From: Muricoccus harenae
GTDB lineage: Bacteria > Pseudomonadota > Alphaproteobacteria > Acetobacterales > Acetobacteraceae
Direction of reading: 5' to 3'
Length of the DNA: 64,000 nt
Assembly (NCBI RefSeq): GCF_009848505.1
Contig: NZ_WWDL01000012.1
Location: forward strand, 1-64,000
Below are positions 37,165 through 46,009 of this stretch, piece after piece; the stretch's first letter is position 1; each line of letters begins with the position of its first letter. The notes beneath the pieces are model-generated. The model searched no databases. It worked only from the letters and a program-made list of their open reading frames with translations, and was not told the DNA's origin. Made by a program: the position numbers and the translations under genes.

Positions 37165-38142
37165 CTACTCGGCGCCAACCGCCAGTTCCGACCGCTCGGC
37201 CAAGCGTTCAGCGAAGTACGCAATCGTCCGCCGGAGCCCCTCCTCCAGTGGCACGCAAGGCTCCCAGCCCAGCACCTGTCGTGCTCGGGTAATGTCGGGA
37301 CAGCGCTGCGTCGGGTCGTCCTCGGGGAGCGGGCGGTTGACGATCCTGGAGCGCGCCCCGGTGAGGGTGATGATCTGCTGAGCCAGGGTCTGCATCGAGA
37401 TCTCATGCGGATTGCCGAGGTTGATCGGGCCCGTCACATCGTCGTCGGCGTTCATCATCGCGATCATGCCGCCGATAAGATCGTCGACGTAGCAGAAGGC
37501 GCGTGTCTGCTGTCCGTCACCATAGATGGTGATGTCCTCGCCACGCAGCGCCTGAAGGATGAAGTTCGACACGACCCGCCCGTCACTGTCGTGCAGCCGC
37601 GGGCCATAAGTATTGAAAATTCGGACGACGCGAATCCTCACCCGGTGCTTTCGTGCATAGTCAAAGAAGAGAGTCTCCGCGCACCTCTTGCCCTCGTCGT
37701 AGCAAGCGCGCGGACCGAGCGGATTGACGTTGCCGCGGTACTCCTCGGTCTGCGGATGAACATCGGGATCACCATAGATCTCGCTGGTCGACGCCTGGAG
37801 AATGCGCGCTCCTACCCGCTTGGCCAGGCCAAGCATGTTAATAGCTCCGACGACGCTGACTTTTGTCGTCTGCACCGGGTCGTACTGGTAGTGCACCGGA
37901 GAGGCCGGGCAGGCCAAGTTGTAGATCTCGTCCACCTCCACATAGAGTGGCAAGGTGATGTCGTGGCGGAGCACCTCAAATTGAGGATGCGACATGAGGT
38001 GGGCGATATTCTCGCGCCGACCGGTAAAGTAGTTGTCGACACAGAGCACGTCGTGTCCGGCGCCGAGGAGGCGTTCACACAGGTGCGAACCTAGGAATCC
38101 GGCGCCGCCTGTGACCAAGATCCGCTTGTGGCCTGTCTTCAT
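37165..38142 (-). CDS. UDP-glucuronate decarboxylase (UDP-xylose synthase)
   Basis: 325 residues, extended SDR. The NAD loop is [11 protein letters not shown], and the segments [46 protein letters not shown] and [10 protein letters not shown] are the UXS signature, with the catalytic Tyr-x-x-x-Lys in YDEGK. It decarboxylates UDP-glucuronate to UDP-xylose through a 4-keto intermediate. A UDP-glucose dehydrogenase to supply UDP-glucuronate is not in the window. Lies 36 bases upstream of manC and 55 bases downstream of the sugar transferase gene, one operon. Confidence 0.93.
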   Translation of the reverse strand: MKTGHKRILVTGGAGFLGSHLCERLLGAGHDVLCVDNYFTGRRENIAHLMSHPQFEVLRHDITLPLYVEVDEIYNLACPASPVHYQYDPVQTTKVSVVGAINMLGLAKRVGARILQASTSEIYGDPDVHPQTEEYRGNVNPLGPRACYDEGKRCAETLFFDYARKHRVRIRVVRIFNTYGPRLHDSDGRVVSNFILQALRGEDITIYGDGQQTRAFCYVDDLIGGMIAMMNADDDVTGPINLGNPHEISMQTLAQQIITLTGARSRIVNRPLPEDDPTQRCPDITRARQVLGWEPCVPLEEGLRRTIAYFAERLAERSELAVGAE

Positions 38143-38197
38143 GGGGGTCCCTCTGTGGCTGGACTGATATCGTCGCCGGGCGCCAGGATGGCTCCGC

Positions 38198-39655
38198 CTA
38201 ACGGGCTCCGCGCGCGCTCAGCACCGCGGGGAAGGTCTTGAGGAAGATGTAGAGGTCGAGCCAGAGCGACCAGTTCCGAATGTAGAAGCTATCGATCGCC
38301 TCCTGCCGCGCTAGGTCCGCGTTGCTGCGGTCCGACACCTGCCACAGTCCGGTGAGCCCTGGCTTGACGCTCGCGCGGAGCGCCTGGAATTCGGGATTGA
38401 AACGCCCGACATGATAGGCGGGAAACGGCCGCGGACCGACCAGGCTGAGATCGCCGCGCACGACATTCCAGAGCTGGGGTAGCTCATCAAGGCTGCTGCG
38501 GCGCATGAAGTTGCCGATCCAGGGGAGCACGCGCGGGTCGTTCGCCAACTTCATGTGGCTGTCCCATTCGGCGCGTGCTTCAGGGTCCCTTGCGAGCAGC
38601 TCCGCCAGCAACACATCGGCGTTGAGGTGCATCGTGCGCAACTTCAGCACCGAGACGGTCCGGCCTAGGTGGCCGACCCGCGGCTGGACGTAGATGGCGG
38701 GACCTGGGCTGATCAGTCGGATCAGGATCATCAGGATGCCGATTACCGGCGCCGCCGCGAGGAGCATCGGCACTGCAATACAAAGCTCAGCCGCGCGCTT
38801 TATGCGGCGATGCGTCGAGGCCTGCGCCCGGTTTGCTACCTCAAGCCCCAGTGCACCCCCGAGGTCCCGTGATCTCACCCGCAGGGCCGGCAGGTTGACG
38901 CCCGCAGGCATGGCGATGATGCGTCGGAATGGAAGGTTGGCGACCTCGAACTGCGGGCAATCCGGCGAAACCGCAATCAGGACAGCAGGGCTGCCACCAA
39001 GGTTGCGCGCGGCTTCATCGATAGTGCCAAGATAGGGCACTGGCATTCCGCCATCGGTAGGCGGCGCGTCGGCGACAAAGCCGATGGGCCGCAATCCCAA
39101 GTTCGACTGACGCAGCAGGGCCTCCACAACACCCGCGGTCGCAGCGCCGTGGCCCAGCAGAATAGCCTGTGTCCCCCACGCCGAGTGGCGGATCAGGAGC
39201 GGCCGCAACAGCACTTCGAAGGCGAGCCCGAGCAAACCTGCGAGCAGGCCGCCGATCGCCAGGGTGGGCAGTGCCTCCGTCTCCAGATGGCCTAGTAGTG
39301 CGAGGCCGGTGATCGCCAGACAGGGCGCCACCAGCGCGCCAACCACCCGGAGCCTCAGCCGCTCCAGAGAAGCGTGGCCTGCAGTGTCATAGAGGCCCAG
39401 CCAAAGATGAACCGTGCCCACAGCACCGGCGAGCGCCAGCACTAGTACCAGCGGCACGACAGAAGAAGGCGGGTCCGCCAAGCTCTGCAGCAGAAAGGCC
39501 CCGACCGTGGCAAGCAACACTGCCATCATGTCCGCGAGCGGCAATGCCAGCCAACGTTGCAAGGCACTCCGCCAGCCTGGCTGCCGAAGAAGGTCCAGCA
39601 ATGGCCGACCGTGTGCGGCGAAGCCCGCAGCCGGCGTCGAATACATCTCACTCAT
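38198..39655 (-). CDS. Undecaprenyl-phosphate sugar phosphotransferase (WbaP family)
   Basis: 485 residues. Four to five N-terminal transmembrane helices, a nucleotide-binding-like middle ([18 protein letters not shown]) and a C-terminal catalytic domain with [41 protein letters not shown] and [14 protein letters not shown]. This is the monotopic initiating transferase that puts the first sugar 1-phosphate (galactose or glucose in known members) on undecaprenyl phosphate. Its presence sets the pathway as lipid-linked rather than synthase-dependent. Same operon as uxs and the epimerase. Confidence 0.92.
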   Translation of the reverse strand: MSEMYSTPAAGFAAHGRPLLDLLRQPGWRSALQRWLALPLADMMAVLLATVGAFLLQSLADPPSSVVPLVLVLALAGAVGTVHLWLGLYDTAGHASLERLRLRVVGALVAPCLAITGLALLGHLETEALPTLAIGGLLAGLLGLAFEVLLRPLLIRHSAWGTQAILLGHGAATAGVVEALLRQSNLGLRPIGFVADAPPTDGGMPVPYLGTIDEAARNLGGSPAVLIAVSPDCPQFEVANLPFRRIIAMPAGVNLPALRVRSRDLGGALGLEVANRAQASTHRRIKRAAELCIAVPMLLAAAPVIGILMILIRLISPGPAIYVQPRVGHLGRTVSVLKLRTMHLNADVLLAELLARDPEARAEWDSHMKLANDPRVLPWIGNFMRRSSLDELPQLWNVVRGDLSLVGPRPFPAYHVGRFNPEFQALRASVKPGLTGLWQVSDRSNADLARQEAIDSFYIRNWSLWLDLYIFLKTFPAVLSARGAR

Positions 39656-39695
39656 CTGATATGCTCCGGCGCCGGAAGGGACGAGACCTGGCCGA

Positions 39696-40703
39696 TCAGT
39701 CGGCCGCGTGCGTCAACTCAGGCTCGCTGTTGCTGACTTCAGCAGGCGCATTTACACGCGAGGAAATCCAGGCGTAGGTTGGCACAATGCCCTCCCGCAC
39801 CGAACGGCTCGGCTCCCAGCCGAGGATCTCGCGCAAACGGCTGTTATCACTGTTGCGGCCGCGAACTCCTTGCGGCTTGGACGTGTCGTGGCGCTTGCGG
39901 ACGGACTTACCCGCCACCTCCGACACGATGTCCACCAGCTCGTCGATCGTGACCAGTTCGTCGGTCCCCAGATTCAGCGGCGCGCTGTAACCAGACTCCA
40001 TGATGCGGTGGATGCCTTCGACGCAGTCATCCACATACATGAAGGAGCGGGTCTGCTGGCCATCGCCCCAGATCTCGAGGTCTTCCCCGTCAGCCAAGCC
40101 GGCAATCTTGCGGCAGATCGCCGCCGGCGCCTTCTCGCGCCCACCGTCATAGGTGCCGAGCGGGCCGTAGACGTTGTGGAAACGCACGACACGCGTTTCG
40201 ATGCCGTGATCCTGCCCGTAGTACTCGCACATCTTCTCAGCGAACAGCTTCTCCAGGCCGTAGCCTTCCTCCGGCGCCGCCGGCCAGGCGTCGTCCTCAC
40301 GCAGCGGAACCACCTCGGGGCTAGTCTGCAGGTGGTGCGGATAGACGCAGGCCGAGGACGAGTAGAGGAAGCGCCGCGCGCCGGCCTGCTGCGCCGCGTC
40401 AAGCATGCCGATGTTCATCAGCGTGTTATTTCGCGCGATGACGGCGTGGTTGCCGGTGATGTACCCGATCCCGCCCATGTCCGCAGCCAGGTGATAGATG
40501 TCGTCGATGTCCTGGGCCGCAGCCGCACAGTTCACCGGGTCCCGAAGGTCACCGACGAGAAACTCGTGGGCCAGCGTGTCGCTATACTCCGGGGACTTGA
40601 TGTCCGCGCCGCGGACCCAGAACCCTTTGCCCACAAGGTACGAAACCAGGTGGTGCCCGATGAAGCCACCAGCGCCAGTAACCAGAACTCGCTTTGCAGC
40701 CAT
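39696..40703 (-). CDS. NAD-dependent epimerase, GDP-mannose 3,5-epimerase-like
   Basis: 335 residues, extended SDR. The text AADMGGIGYITGNHAVIARNN, FLYSSSACVYPHHLQ, EDDAWPAAPEEGYGLEKL, RFHNVYGPLGTYDGGREKAPAA and CRKIAG closely follows the plant GDP-mannose 3,5-epimerase pattern. The Tyr-x-x-x-Lys pair is in YGLEK. The expected reaction is GDP-D-mannose to GDP-L-galactose (or GDP-L-gulose), which fits the manC gene in the same operon. Specificity cannot be proved from sequence. Forty bases upstream of the sugar transferase gene. Confidence 0.82.
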   Translation of the reverse strand: MAAKRVLVTGAGGFIGHHLVSYLVGKGFWVRGADIKSPEYSDTLAHEFLVGDLRDPVNCAAAAQDIDDIYHLAADMGGIGYITGNHAVIARNNTLMNIGMLDAAQQAGARRFLYSSSACVYPHHLQTSPEVVPLREDDAWPAAPEEGYGLEKLFAEKMCEYYGQDHGIETRVVRFHNVYGPLGTYDGGREKAPAAICRKIAGLADGEDLEIWGDGQQTRSFMYVDDCVEGIHRIMESGYSAPLNLGTDELVTIDELVDIVSEVAGKSVRKRHDTSKPQGVRGRNSDNSRLREILGWEPSRSVREGIVPTYAWISSRVNAPAEVSNSEPELTHAAD

Positions 40704-40792
40704 GGCGAGAATTTCCCTTTGCCAAGCGTCATGCCTGTTCTCAGGTATACGGCGGTGACGGTTGGGCGCATCGTGAGCAAAGGGAGTATCTC

Positions 40793-41596
40793 CTATCGAG
40801 CCAAGGTGCCTTCATCATTCCCCTGCAGGTATCGAGATGGCATGGCGAGTTGCCCCGCCGCGCGCAGCACGAAGGCCGGGTTATTTCTCAGGTACCGGGC
40901 GGAGAGGCGGCGCGGCTCCGACGCCATTCGGAAGAGCCATTCCAAGCCGTTTCTCTGCATCCAGCGCGGCGCCTGCGGAATCTCGCCTGCGATGAAGTCG
41001 AATGCAGCACCGACGCCGATCAGAACGGGGGCGTTCAGCCGGTGAACATGCCGGGCCATCCAGCGCTCCTGCTTCGGGGTGCTGAGGCCCACCCAGACGA
41101 TATCGGGGTTGGCATCGTTGATCTGACGAATCTCCTCTTCGTCCTCTTCTTCCGTTAGGGGGCGGAAGGGCGGCGCGAGGCTTCCGGTCAGTTGCAGCCC
41201 CTCGTAGGCACGGGCGAGAGAATCGCTGAGCTTGGACAACGTGCCGGGCCGGCTGCCGTAAAGGAAAATACGGTAGCCCCTTTCGGCCGAAACCGCGCAC
41301 ATAGCGCGCATCAGATCCGGGCCGTATACCCGCTCAACGCTGCGCTGGCCTAGCAAATGCGACATCCAAACCAGTGGCACACCGTCCGGTGTCACCATGC
41401 CGGCCGCATTGTGAATGCGCAGCAGCTCCGGATCGCGCTGGCTTTCCATGACCCCGTGAACGCCGGTGACGCACACATACTGGCGATCGCGCGTCAGGAT
41501 CCATCGCTCGATGGTCGACAGCGCCAGTTGCATCGTCAGCGCGCTAACCCGAACGCCCAGGATGTTCACCCGCGCCGTAGGCTGAAGGCTCTCCAT
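40793..41596 (-). CDS. WecG/TagA/CpsF-family glycosyltransferase (GT26)
   Basis: 267 residues. Family marks: VNILGVRVSALTMQLAL, HNAAGMVTPDGVPLVWMS, RVYGPDLMRAM, LYGSRPGTLSKLSD, PDIVWVGLSTPKQERWMA and the GVGAAFDFIAGEIPQAPRWMQ stretch, followed by GLEWLFRMASEP. Members transfer ManNAc(A) or a similar sugar to undecaprenyl-linked intermediates at the membrane surface. ATG 41596 has GGGAG at a good distance; a GTG at 41611 would overlap that site. First gene of the reverse operon, divergent from the epimerase at 41920. Confidence 0.9.
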   Translation of the reverse strand: MESLQPTARVNILGVRVSALTMQLALSTIERWILTRDRQYVCVTGVHGVMESQRDPELLRIHNAAGMVTPDGVPLVWMSHLLGQRSVERVYGPDLMRAMCAVSAERGYRIFLYGSRPGTLSKLSDSLARAYEGLQLTGSLAPPFRPLTEEEDEEEIRQINDANPDIVWVGLSTPKQERWMARHVHRLNAPVLIGVGAAFDFIAGEIPQAPRWMQRNGLEWLFRMASEPRRLSARYLRNNPAFVLRAAGQLAMPSRYLQGNDEGTLAR

Positions 41597-41919
41597 ATGC
41601 GTCGCTCCCACCGTGGATGCTGCGTTATAACCGATCGGGCGGTGGCGGCATGCCTTCTCCCGCAGCGCAGGAGGATGAGGGTTCAGCCGCCCGGGCGTCG
41701 GGATAATCCGAAGGGACTACTCCCAATTCGCGCTTCGGAACGGCGGCTTACTGACTGCATGATTAGGCATCGCCGTTCCGGATCGTCGGACGCTGCAGTG
41801 CAGTTTCCGGCGTCTGGCTCCTGGCTCACGATGAGGGAAACAGCGCGGTGGGTTGCCATCCTTTCGATATCGCGCGTGACCCAACACTCCCGCCATGCAC
41901 GTGATAACAGGACACCCCG
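41597..41919. promoter_or_regulatory. Divergent intergenic region of the exopolysaccharide locus
   Basis: The 323 bases separate the reverse operon (wecG to manC) and the forward series (epimerase to transglycosylase), so both promoters should be here. AGGA lies about 10 bases before the forward ATG. No clean consensus promoter or long palindrome was seen, and no small gene with a family pattern. Confidence 0.4.
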
Positions 41920-42873
41920 ATGCGCATCCTCATCACAGGTGGTAACGGCTATGTCGGGCGGCATCTTGTCGATCTGCTTCATGGAGAACACCAGCTCTGC
42001 GCCGTAGACCGGCTCCGCTATGGCGGCTGGCGCTTCGCCGAGGATATCCGCCGCACCATCCGCCTTGAGGCGATCGACATCCGAGATGCGGCTGCGGTCG
42101 AGCGCGTCATGACGTCCTATGCGCCAGACGTGGTGATTCATCTTGCGGCGATCCATTACATCCCGGAATGCGAGGCCAAACCCGCCCTTGCGGTCTCCAC
42201 CAATGTCGACGGCACCTTGAACCTGCTGACGGCCTGCCCGGAGGGCGCGCGCTTCGTCTTCGCGAGTTCCGGTGCCGTCTACCGCCCAGAGGACCATCCG
42301 CATTCGGAGCTCCATTCGGAACTCTCACCCAGCGACATCTATGGCCTGACCAAACTTCACGGCGAGCACTACGTTCGCCAGATCGCCGCCGGGCGCGGCT
42401 TGCAGGCGATCATCGTACGCCTGTTCAACGTCATCGGCCCCGGTGAGACGAATCCCCACCTTCTGCCCGAGATCGTCGCACAGCTGAAGGCTGGGCGCAG
42501 CACGATCGAACTGGGCAATCTCGAATCGAAGCGGGACTACATCAGTGTCCGCGATGCGGCAGCCGGCTTCCGAGCGGTTGCCTTGGGCGGGCAGCTCACA
42601 GCGGGCGAAACCTGTGTCGTGAATCTCGGGACCTCCTCCGCATATTCGGTGATCGAGGTGATCGAGAAGCTTCGGCGGATCTCAGGGCAGGATTTCGGCA
42701 TCCGCCAGTCCCGCGGACGTGTCAGGCGCGTCGACCGGCCGTTCCTGGCGGCCGATACGCAGCAGATGGCAAGGCTCTTCGGCTGGTCGCCGTCCTATAC
42801 CATCGACGATACGCTCGCTGAGCTTTGGTCGGCACCGGACCTCGATGAGGTTCTGGTGGCAAGATACCGGTGA
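41920..42873 (+). CDS. NAD-dependent sugar-nucleotide epimerase (GalE-like SDR)
   Basis: 317 residues. NAD loop ITGGNGYVGRHL, then DVVIHLAAIHYIPECEAKP, FASSGAVYRPED, YGLTKLHGEHY with the catalytic Tyr-x-x-x-Lys, and VRLFNVIGPGETNPHL. An extended SDR; UDP-glucose 4-epimerase or a related 4-epimerase or dehydratase is plausible. Substrate not decided. First gene of a forward group; its stop overlaps the GTG of the next gene by 4 bases. Confidence 0.85.
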   Translation: MRILITGGNGYVGRHLVDLLHGEHQLCAVDRLRYGGWRFAEDIRRTIRLEAIDIRDAAAVERVMTSYAPDVVIHLAAIHYIPECEAKPALAVSTNVDGTLNLLTACPEGARFVFASSGAVYRPEDHPHSELHSELSPSDIYGLTKLHGEHYVRQIAAGRGLQAIIVRLFNVIGPGETNPHLLPEIVAQLKAGRSTIELGNLESKRDYISVRDAAAGFRAVALGGQLTAGETCVVNLGTSSAYSVIEVIEKLRRISGQDFGIRQSRGRVRRVDRPFLAADTQQMARLFGWSPSYTIDDTLAELWSAPDLDEVLVARYR

Positions 42874-44156
42874 GCGCCGACGTAATGCCCGGCTGGGCCG
42901 CGACACATCCGCTGCGGGTCCTTGCGACCGTTGTCGTGCCGCCACATCTCAGTGTAAGCGGCGGCGCGAGGGCTGCAGAGCAGCTGAGTGCAGCGCTCAG
43001 CCCGCATTGCGACATCACTTTCGCCAGTATGATGACCGGCACTGGCAGCGGGGCGGATTCGCCGATGCCGCGCCTCCCAGTGCGATCCTGGCTTCCGTCC
43101 GGTGTACCCTGGTCGCGCCTGCCATCCCGTTACAGCACCTTGTTCTACCGTTCCGACCTGCCCGGGCTTGTCAGTCGCGGACAGTACGATCTTGTGCATC
43201 TGCACAATCCGATGCCGGCGTTGGAATTTGAGCGCACCGCCAGGGCCTGCCTAGCGCGGCGCATTCCTTATGTGATTTCGACCCACGGCTTCAATGAGAT
43301 CGCCAATGGTGGCGAGATCTACGGTTTTGGTGCCACCAAACGTCTGATCTGGCAGCGCCTTGTGGTCGAGCCGGTAGCGCGGGCGGTGCGGCAGGCGGCC
43401 GGCATCTTTGCCCTGTCACCGGCCGACACGGCAATTGTCGCGGCGATGGGATTCTCAGGGCCGGTTACTCTGGTCTCGAACGGCATCACGATGCCGGAGG
43501 CGGGCGACGAACACCAGGACCGGGTTGCTCTTGCGCGCCTTGGCATTCCCGCAGAACCGGTTGCCGGCGAGATCACTTGCATGTTCCTGGCGAACCATAC
43601 GCCAAACAAGGGCCTGCCGCAGCTTCTCAAGGCGTTCAGGAACCTCGATCGACCATTCCTGTTGATCGTCGGGGGCGAGCAACGAAGTGGCATCGACTAC
43701 CAGGGCGCGATCGATGCGTGTCGCCTAGGCCAGCGGATCGTCGTGACTGGGCGGCTGAGCGACGCGGATGTTGGGGCCGTGTTCCGGCGGTCGGATCTGT
43801 TCGTCTTCCCAACCTTGGCGGATACGCTCCCGCTTGTCGTGCTGGAAGCCATGGCGCATGGCCTCGCTGTTGTCGCATCCAGCGTCGGCGGGATTCCGTT
43901 CCAGATTGGGGGCGGCTGCGGCACATTGGTGCCGCCCGGCGACAGCGAGGCACTGGCAGCGGCGGTGACGACCTTGGCAGATGATCGTGCGCAGCTCAGT
44001 TCCTTCGGTGAGCGGGCGCGGCAGCGAGTGCTTGAACGCTTCACCTGGAGGCGGGCGGCGGACCAGGCTCTGCTCGGCTACGCCAAGGCACTGTATGGGC
44101 ACGAACGGGCGCCCGTTGAGAGTCTGCCGCTGATGGCGAATCGCAGTGCACATTAG
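42870..44156 (+). CDS. Glycosyltransferase family 4
   Basis: 428 residues. GT-B fold: an N-terminal domain with SVSGGARAAEQLSAAL and DLVHLHNPMPALEFER, and a C-terminal nucleotide-sugar domain with LANHTPNKGLPQLLKAF, VTGRLSDADVGAVFRRSDLFVFPTL-type text (a long run around residues 290-315), then LVVLEAMAHGLAVVAS with the E-x7-E-like motif, and GTLVPPGDSEAL. It adds one sugar of the repeat unit at the cytoplasmic face. GTG start, coupled to the epimerase. Confidence 0.9.
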   Translation: MSADVMPGWAATHPLRVLATVVVPPHLSVSGGARAAEQLSAALSPHCDITFASMMTGTGSGADSPMPRLPVRSWLPSGVPWSRLPSRYSTLFYRSDLPGLVSRGQYDLVHLHNPMPALEFERTARACLARRIPYVISTHGFNEIANGGEIYGFGATKRLIWQRLVVEPVARAVRQAAGIFALSPADTAIVAAMGFSGPVTLVSNGITMPEAGDEHQDRVALARLGIPAEPVAGEITCMFLANHTPNKGLPQLLKAFRNLDRPFLLIVGGEQRSGIDYQGAIDACRLGQRIVVTGRLSDADVGAVFRRSDLFVFPTLADTLPLVVLEAMAHGLAVVASSVGGIPFQIGGGCGTLVPPGDSEALAAAVTTLADDRAQLSSFGERARQRVLERFTWRRAADQALLGYAKALYGHERAPVESLPLMANRSAH

Positions 44157-44312
44157 CCCATATTGGGGCGCTTCCGCCGGATGGTCAGCGCTGGCGGCGC
44201 CAGCATTACGCCCGCCTGGTGATCACCTGACGCCACGGGATCCGGCACGCATGTTGATGATGTGTAGGCTTTTGGCATTGAGCCGGAAATCTAGCTCGCG
44301 GGAGATCGAACA

Positions 44313-45119
44313 ATGATTGTGACAGTCGTGACGCCGACCTTGAACGGGATCGACTACTTGCCGGAGTGCATCGCCTCGGTTCGGCGGAATGAGACACGCG
44401 GCATTCAGATGGAACACGTGATCAAGGATGCCGGCAGCACGGATGGCACGATCGAATACGCGGAGTCCCAAGGACTGCGCGTGCTGAAGGGCAAGGACAG
44501 CGGCATCTTTGATGCAATCAACAAGGGATCCTTCGATTCGTCTGGGGAGCTTCTCGGCTTCCTCGGAGCGGATGACGTGATGCTCGATGGCGCCATGGAA
44601 CACGTTGTGGATGCATACCGGCAGAGTGGGCGGCGCTGGGTAGTCGGCGGTATCCGCTGGATTGATGAGCGCGGCGGCGACCTTGGCAAACTTGCCGCAC
44701 CGCCGAGCTGGATGAACGCGCGGATGCATGTGTGCCTCGGCTGGAATCCGATCATGCACATGGGGACCTACTTCTCGCGGGAGTTTTTCACAGAGTTGGG
44801 CGGCTTTGACATCGCCTACCGTGACTCCGGAGACTATGAGATGTTCGCGCGTGCGCTCGCCATTGCCCCCTATGCCCGGCTTGCGCGGCCGGTGGCCTGC
44901 TTTCGGCGCACGGGGTTGAATAACAGTGCGGTGAACTCCGTGCGGGCCTCCGAAGAGTGCCGGCGCGTGCTGGAAGGCTTCGGCCCGCGCTCAAACGGCG
45001 AGCGGCAGTTCTGGCGGTACGCCCTGAAGGCGTGGTTCAACTTTGCCAATCCTGAGTGGCTGATGTGGAAGATGTCGCAGCGGGTTCCGCTATGGCGCCA
45101 GGAAAAGGGCTATTTCTAG
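44313..45119 (+). CDS. Glycosyltransferase family 2 (WcaA/WbbD-like)
   Basis: 268 residues. GT-A fold beginning MIVTVVTPTLNGIDYLPECI, with IKDAGSTDGTIEYA, and DSGIFDAINKG, LLGFLGADDVMLDGA containing the metal-binding Asp-Asp, typical of GT2 enzymes in capsule and colanic-acid loci. Ribosome binding site CGGGAG 10 bases upstream. The 156 bases between it and the GT4 gene hold no gene; a short inverted repeat (GCCC TATT GGGC-like) lies at about 44154-44168. Confidence 0.88.
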   Translation: MIVTVVTPTLNGIDYLPECIASVRRNETRGIQMEHVIKDAGSTDGTIEYAESQGLRVLKGKDSGIFDAINKGSFDSSGELLGFLGADDVMLDGAMEHVVDAYRQSGRRWVVGGIRWIDERGGDLGKLAAPPSWMNARMHVCLGWNPIMHMGTYFSREFFTELGGFDIAYRDSGDYEMFARALAIAPYARLARPVACFRRTGLNNSAVNSVRASEECRRVLEGFGPRSNGERQFWRYALKAWFNFANPEWLMWKMSQRVPLWRQEKGYF

Positions 45120-45203
45120 GATGGGTCCGGATATGCCCGGCTCGGGCTATGGGCAGTGGGATTACGGCTGTGGCAGCCCTGCCCCTTGAGCGGCCTGGGG
45201 ACC

Positions 45204-45785
45204 ATGTATTTTGTGACGGATTTCGCCGACCTGGGGCTTCTCCTCCCGCTGGTGGCACTGGTCGCCCTATCGCTCGCGGTAGTAGGGCGAAAAGGCCAGG
45301 CTGTGGTTTGGCTGCTGACCGTCACCGGAACCTTCGGCATGATGCTGGTGCTGAAGGTCCTGGCCTTCCTCACCCTTGGTGCGGACGAAGTGCCAGCCTG
45401 TTTGCTTTGCCTCAGCAACCCGAGCGGCCATACGGCCGCTGGCAGCGTGGTCTATGGCGGGCTGCTGGTGCTGCTGGGCGAAAGGCTCGCCTCGCGGCGG
45501 TCGTTGGCTCTGCTGGCGGGGGCGGGCTTCGGCCTCCTCTTCGGCATCAGCCGGGTGACGCTCGGGGTGCATTCCGTGGCAGATGTGCTGGTTGGAGGAG
45601 CGGTAGGGCTCATTGGAGCACTGGCGCTGGCTTGGCTGGCAGGGCTCCGCCGGTCGGAAGCGCCGGCAACTGGGCTCGTTCTCGTCGCTGCTGTCGCGCT
45701 CTTCGGGGTGCTGGCCTTTCACGGCAACCGGCTCGGCGCGGAGGAGGCGCTTCGGGCTATCTTAGCCGAGCTGAGGCCAGCTTGA
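45204..45785 (+). CDS. PAP2-family membrane phosphatase
   Basis: 193 residues, five or six transmembrane spans. Two of the three PAP2 motifs are clear: NPSGHTA (motif 2) and SRVTLGVHSVADV (motif 3, Ser-Arg-x5-His-x3-Asp). Motif 1 (Lys-x6-Arg-Pro) is only partly kept: KVLAFLT is followed by LG instead of RP. In this setting it may recycle undecaprenyl diphosphate released by the polymerase, or trim a lipid carrier; this is inference. The ATG at 45204 is chosen; a GTG at 45156 would add 16 residues without hydrophobic match. Confidence 0.75.
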   Translation: MYFVTDFADLGLLLPLVALVALSLAVVGRKGQAVVWLLTVTGTFGMMLVLKVLAFLTLGADEVPACLLCLSNPSGHTAAGSVVYGGLLVLLGERLASRRSLALLAGAGFGLLFGISRVTLGVHSVADVLVGGAVGLIGALALAWLAGLRRSEAPATGLVLVAAVALFGVLAFHGNRLGAEEALRAILAELRPA

Positions 45786-46009
45786 CCGGGGCATGCCGCA
45801 GCCTACCACCTCCAAATTGTTGTGTCGTCTCCACAATGGACGTTAGATCTGGGCGCAATTCCGAAACGGAGTCGCTGCAACCGCTGCCAAGCCTTGGTAT
45901 CCTAGGGCTTCGCTGCGGTTTTGGTGGCGATCGTTTCTGCTGCGGGCCATTGCTCTCCCTCAATGGGAAGTCTGTTGGCCCCTGGCCACGGCTTTGTTCT
46001 CTGAAGGAG

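Noticed and set aside
35803-38094. Open frame of 763 codons on the plus strand over manC and uxs
   Set aside because: His/Arg/Asp-rich shadow text; both reverse-strand genes have full motifs.
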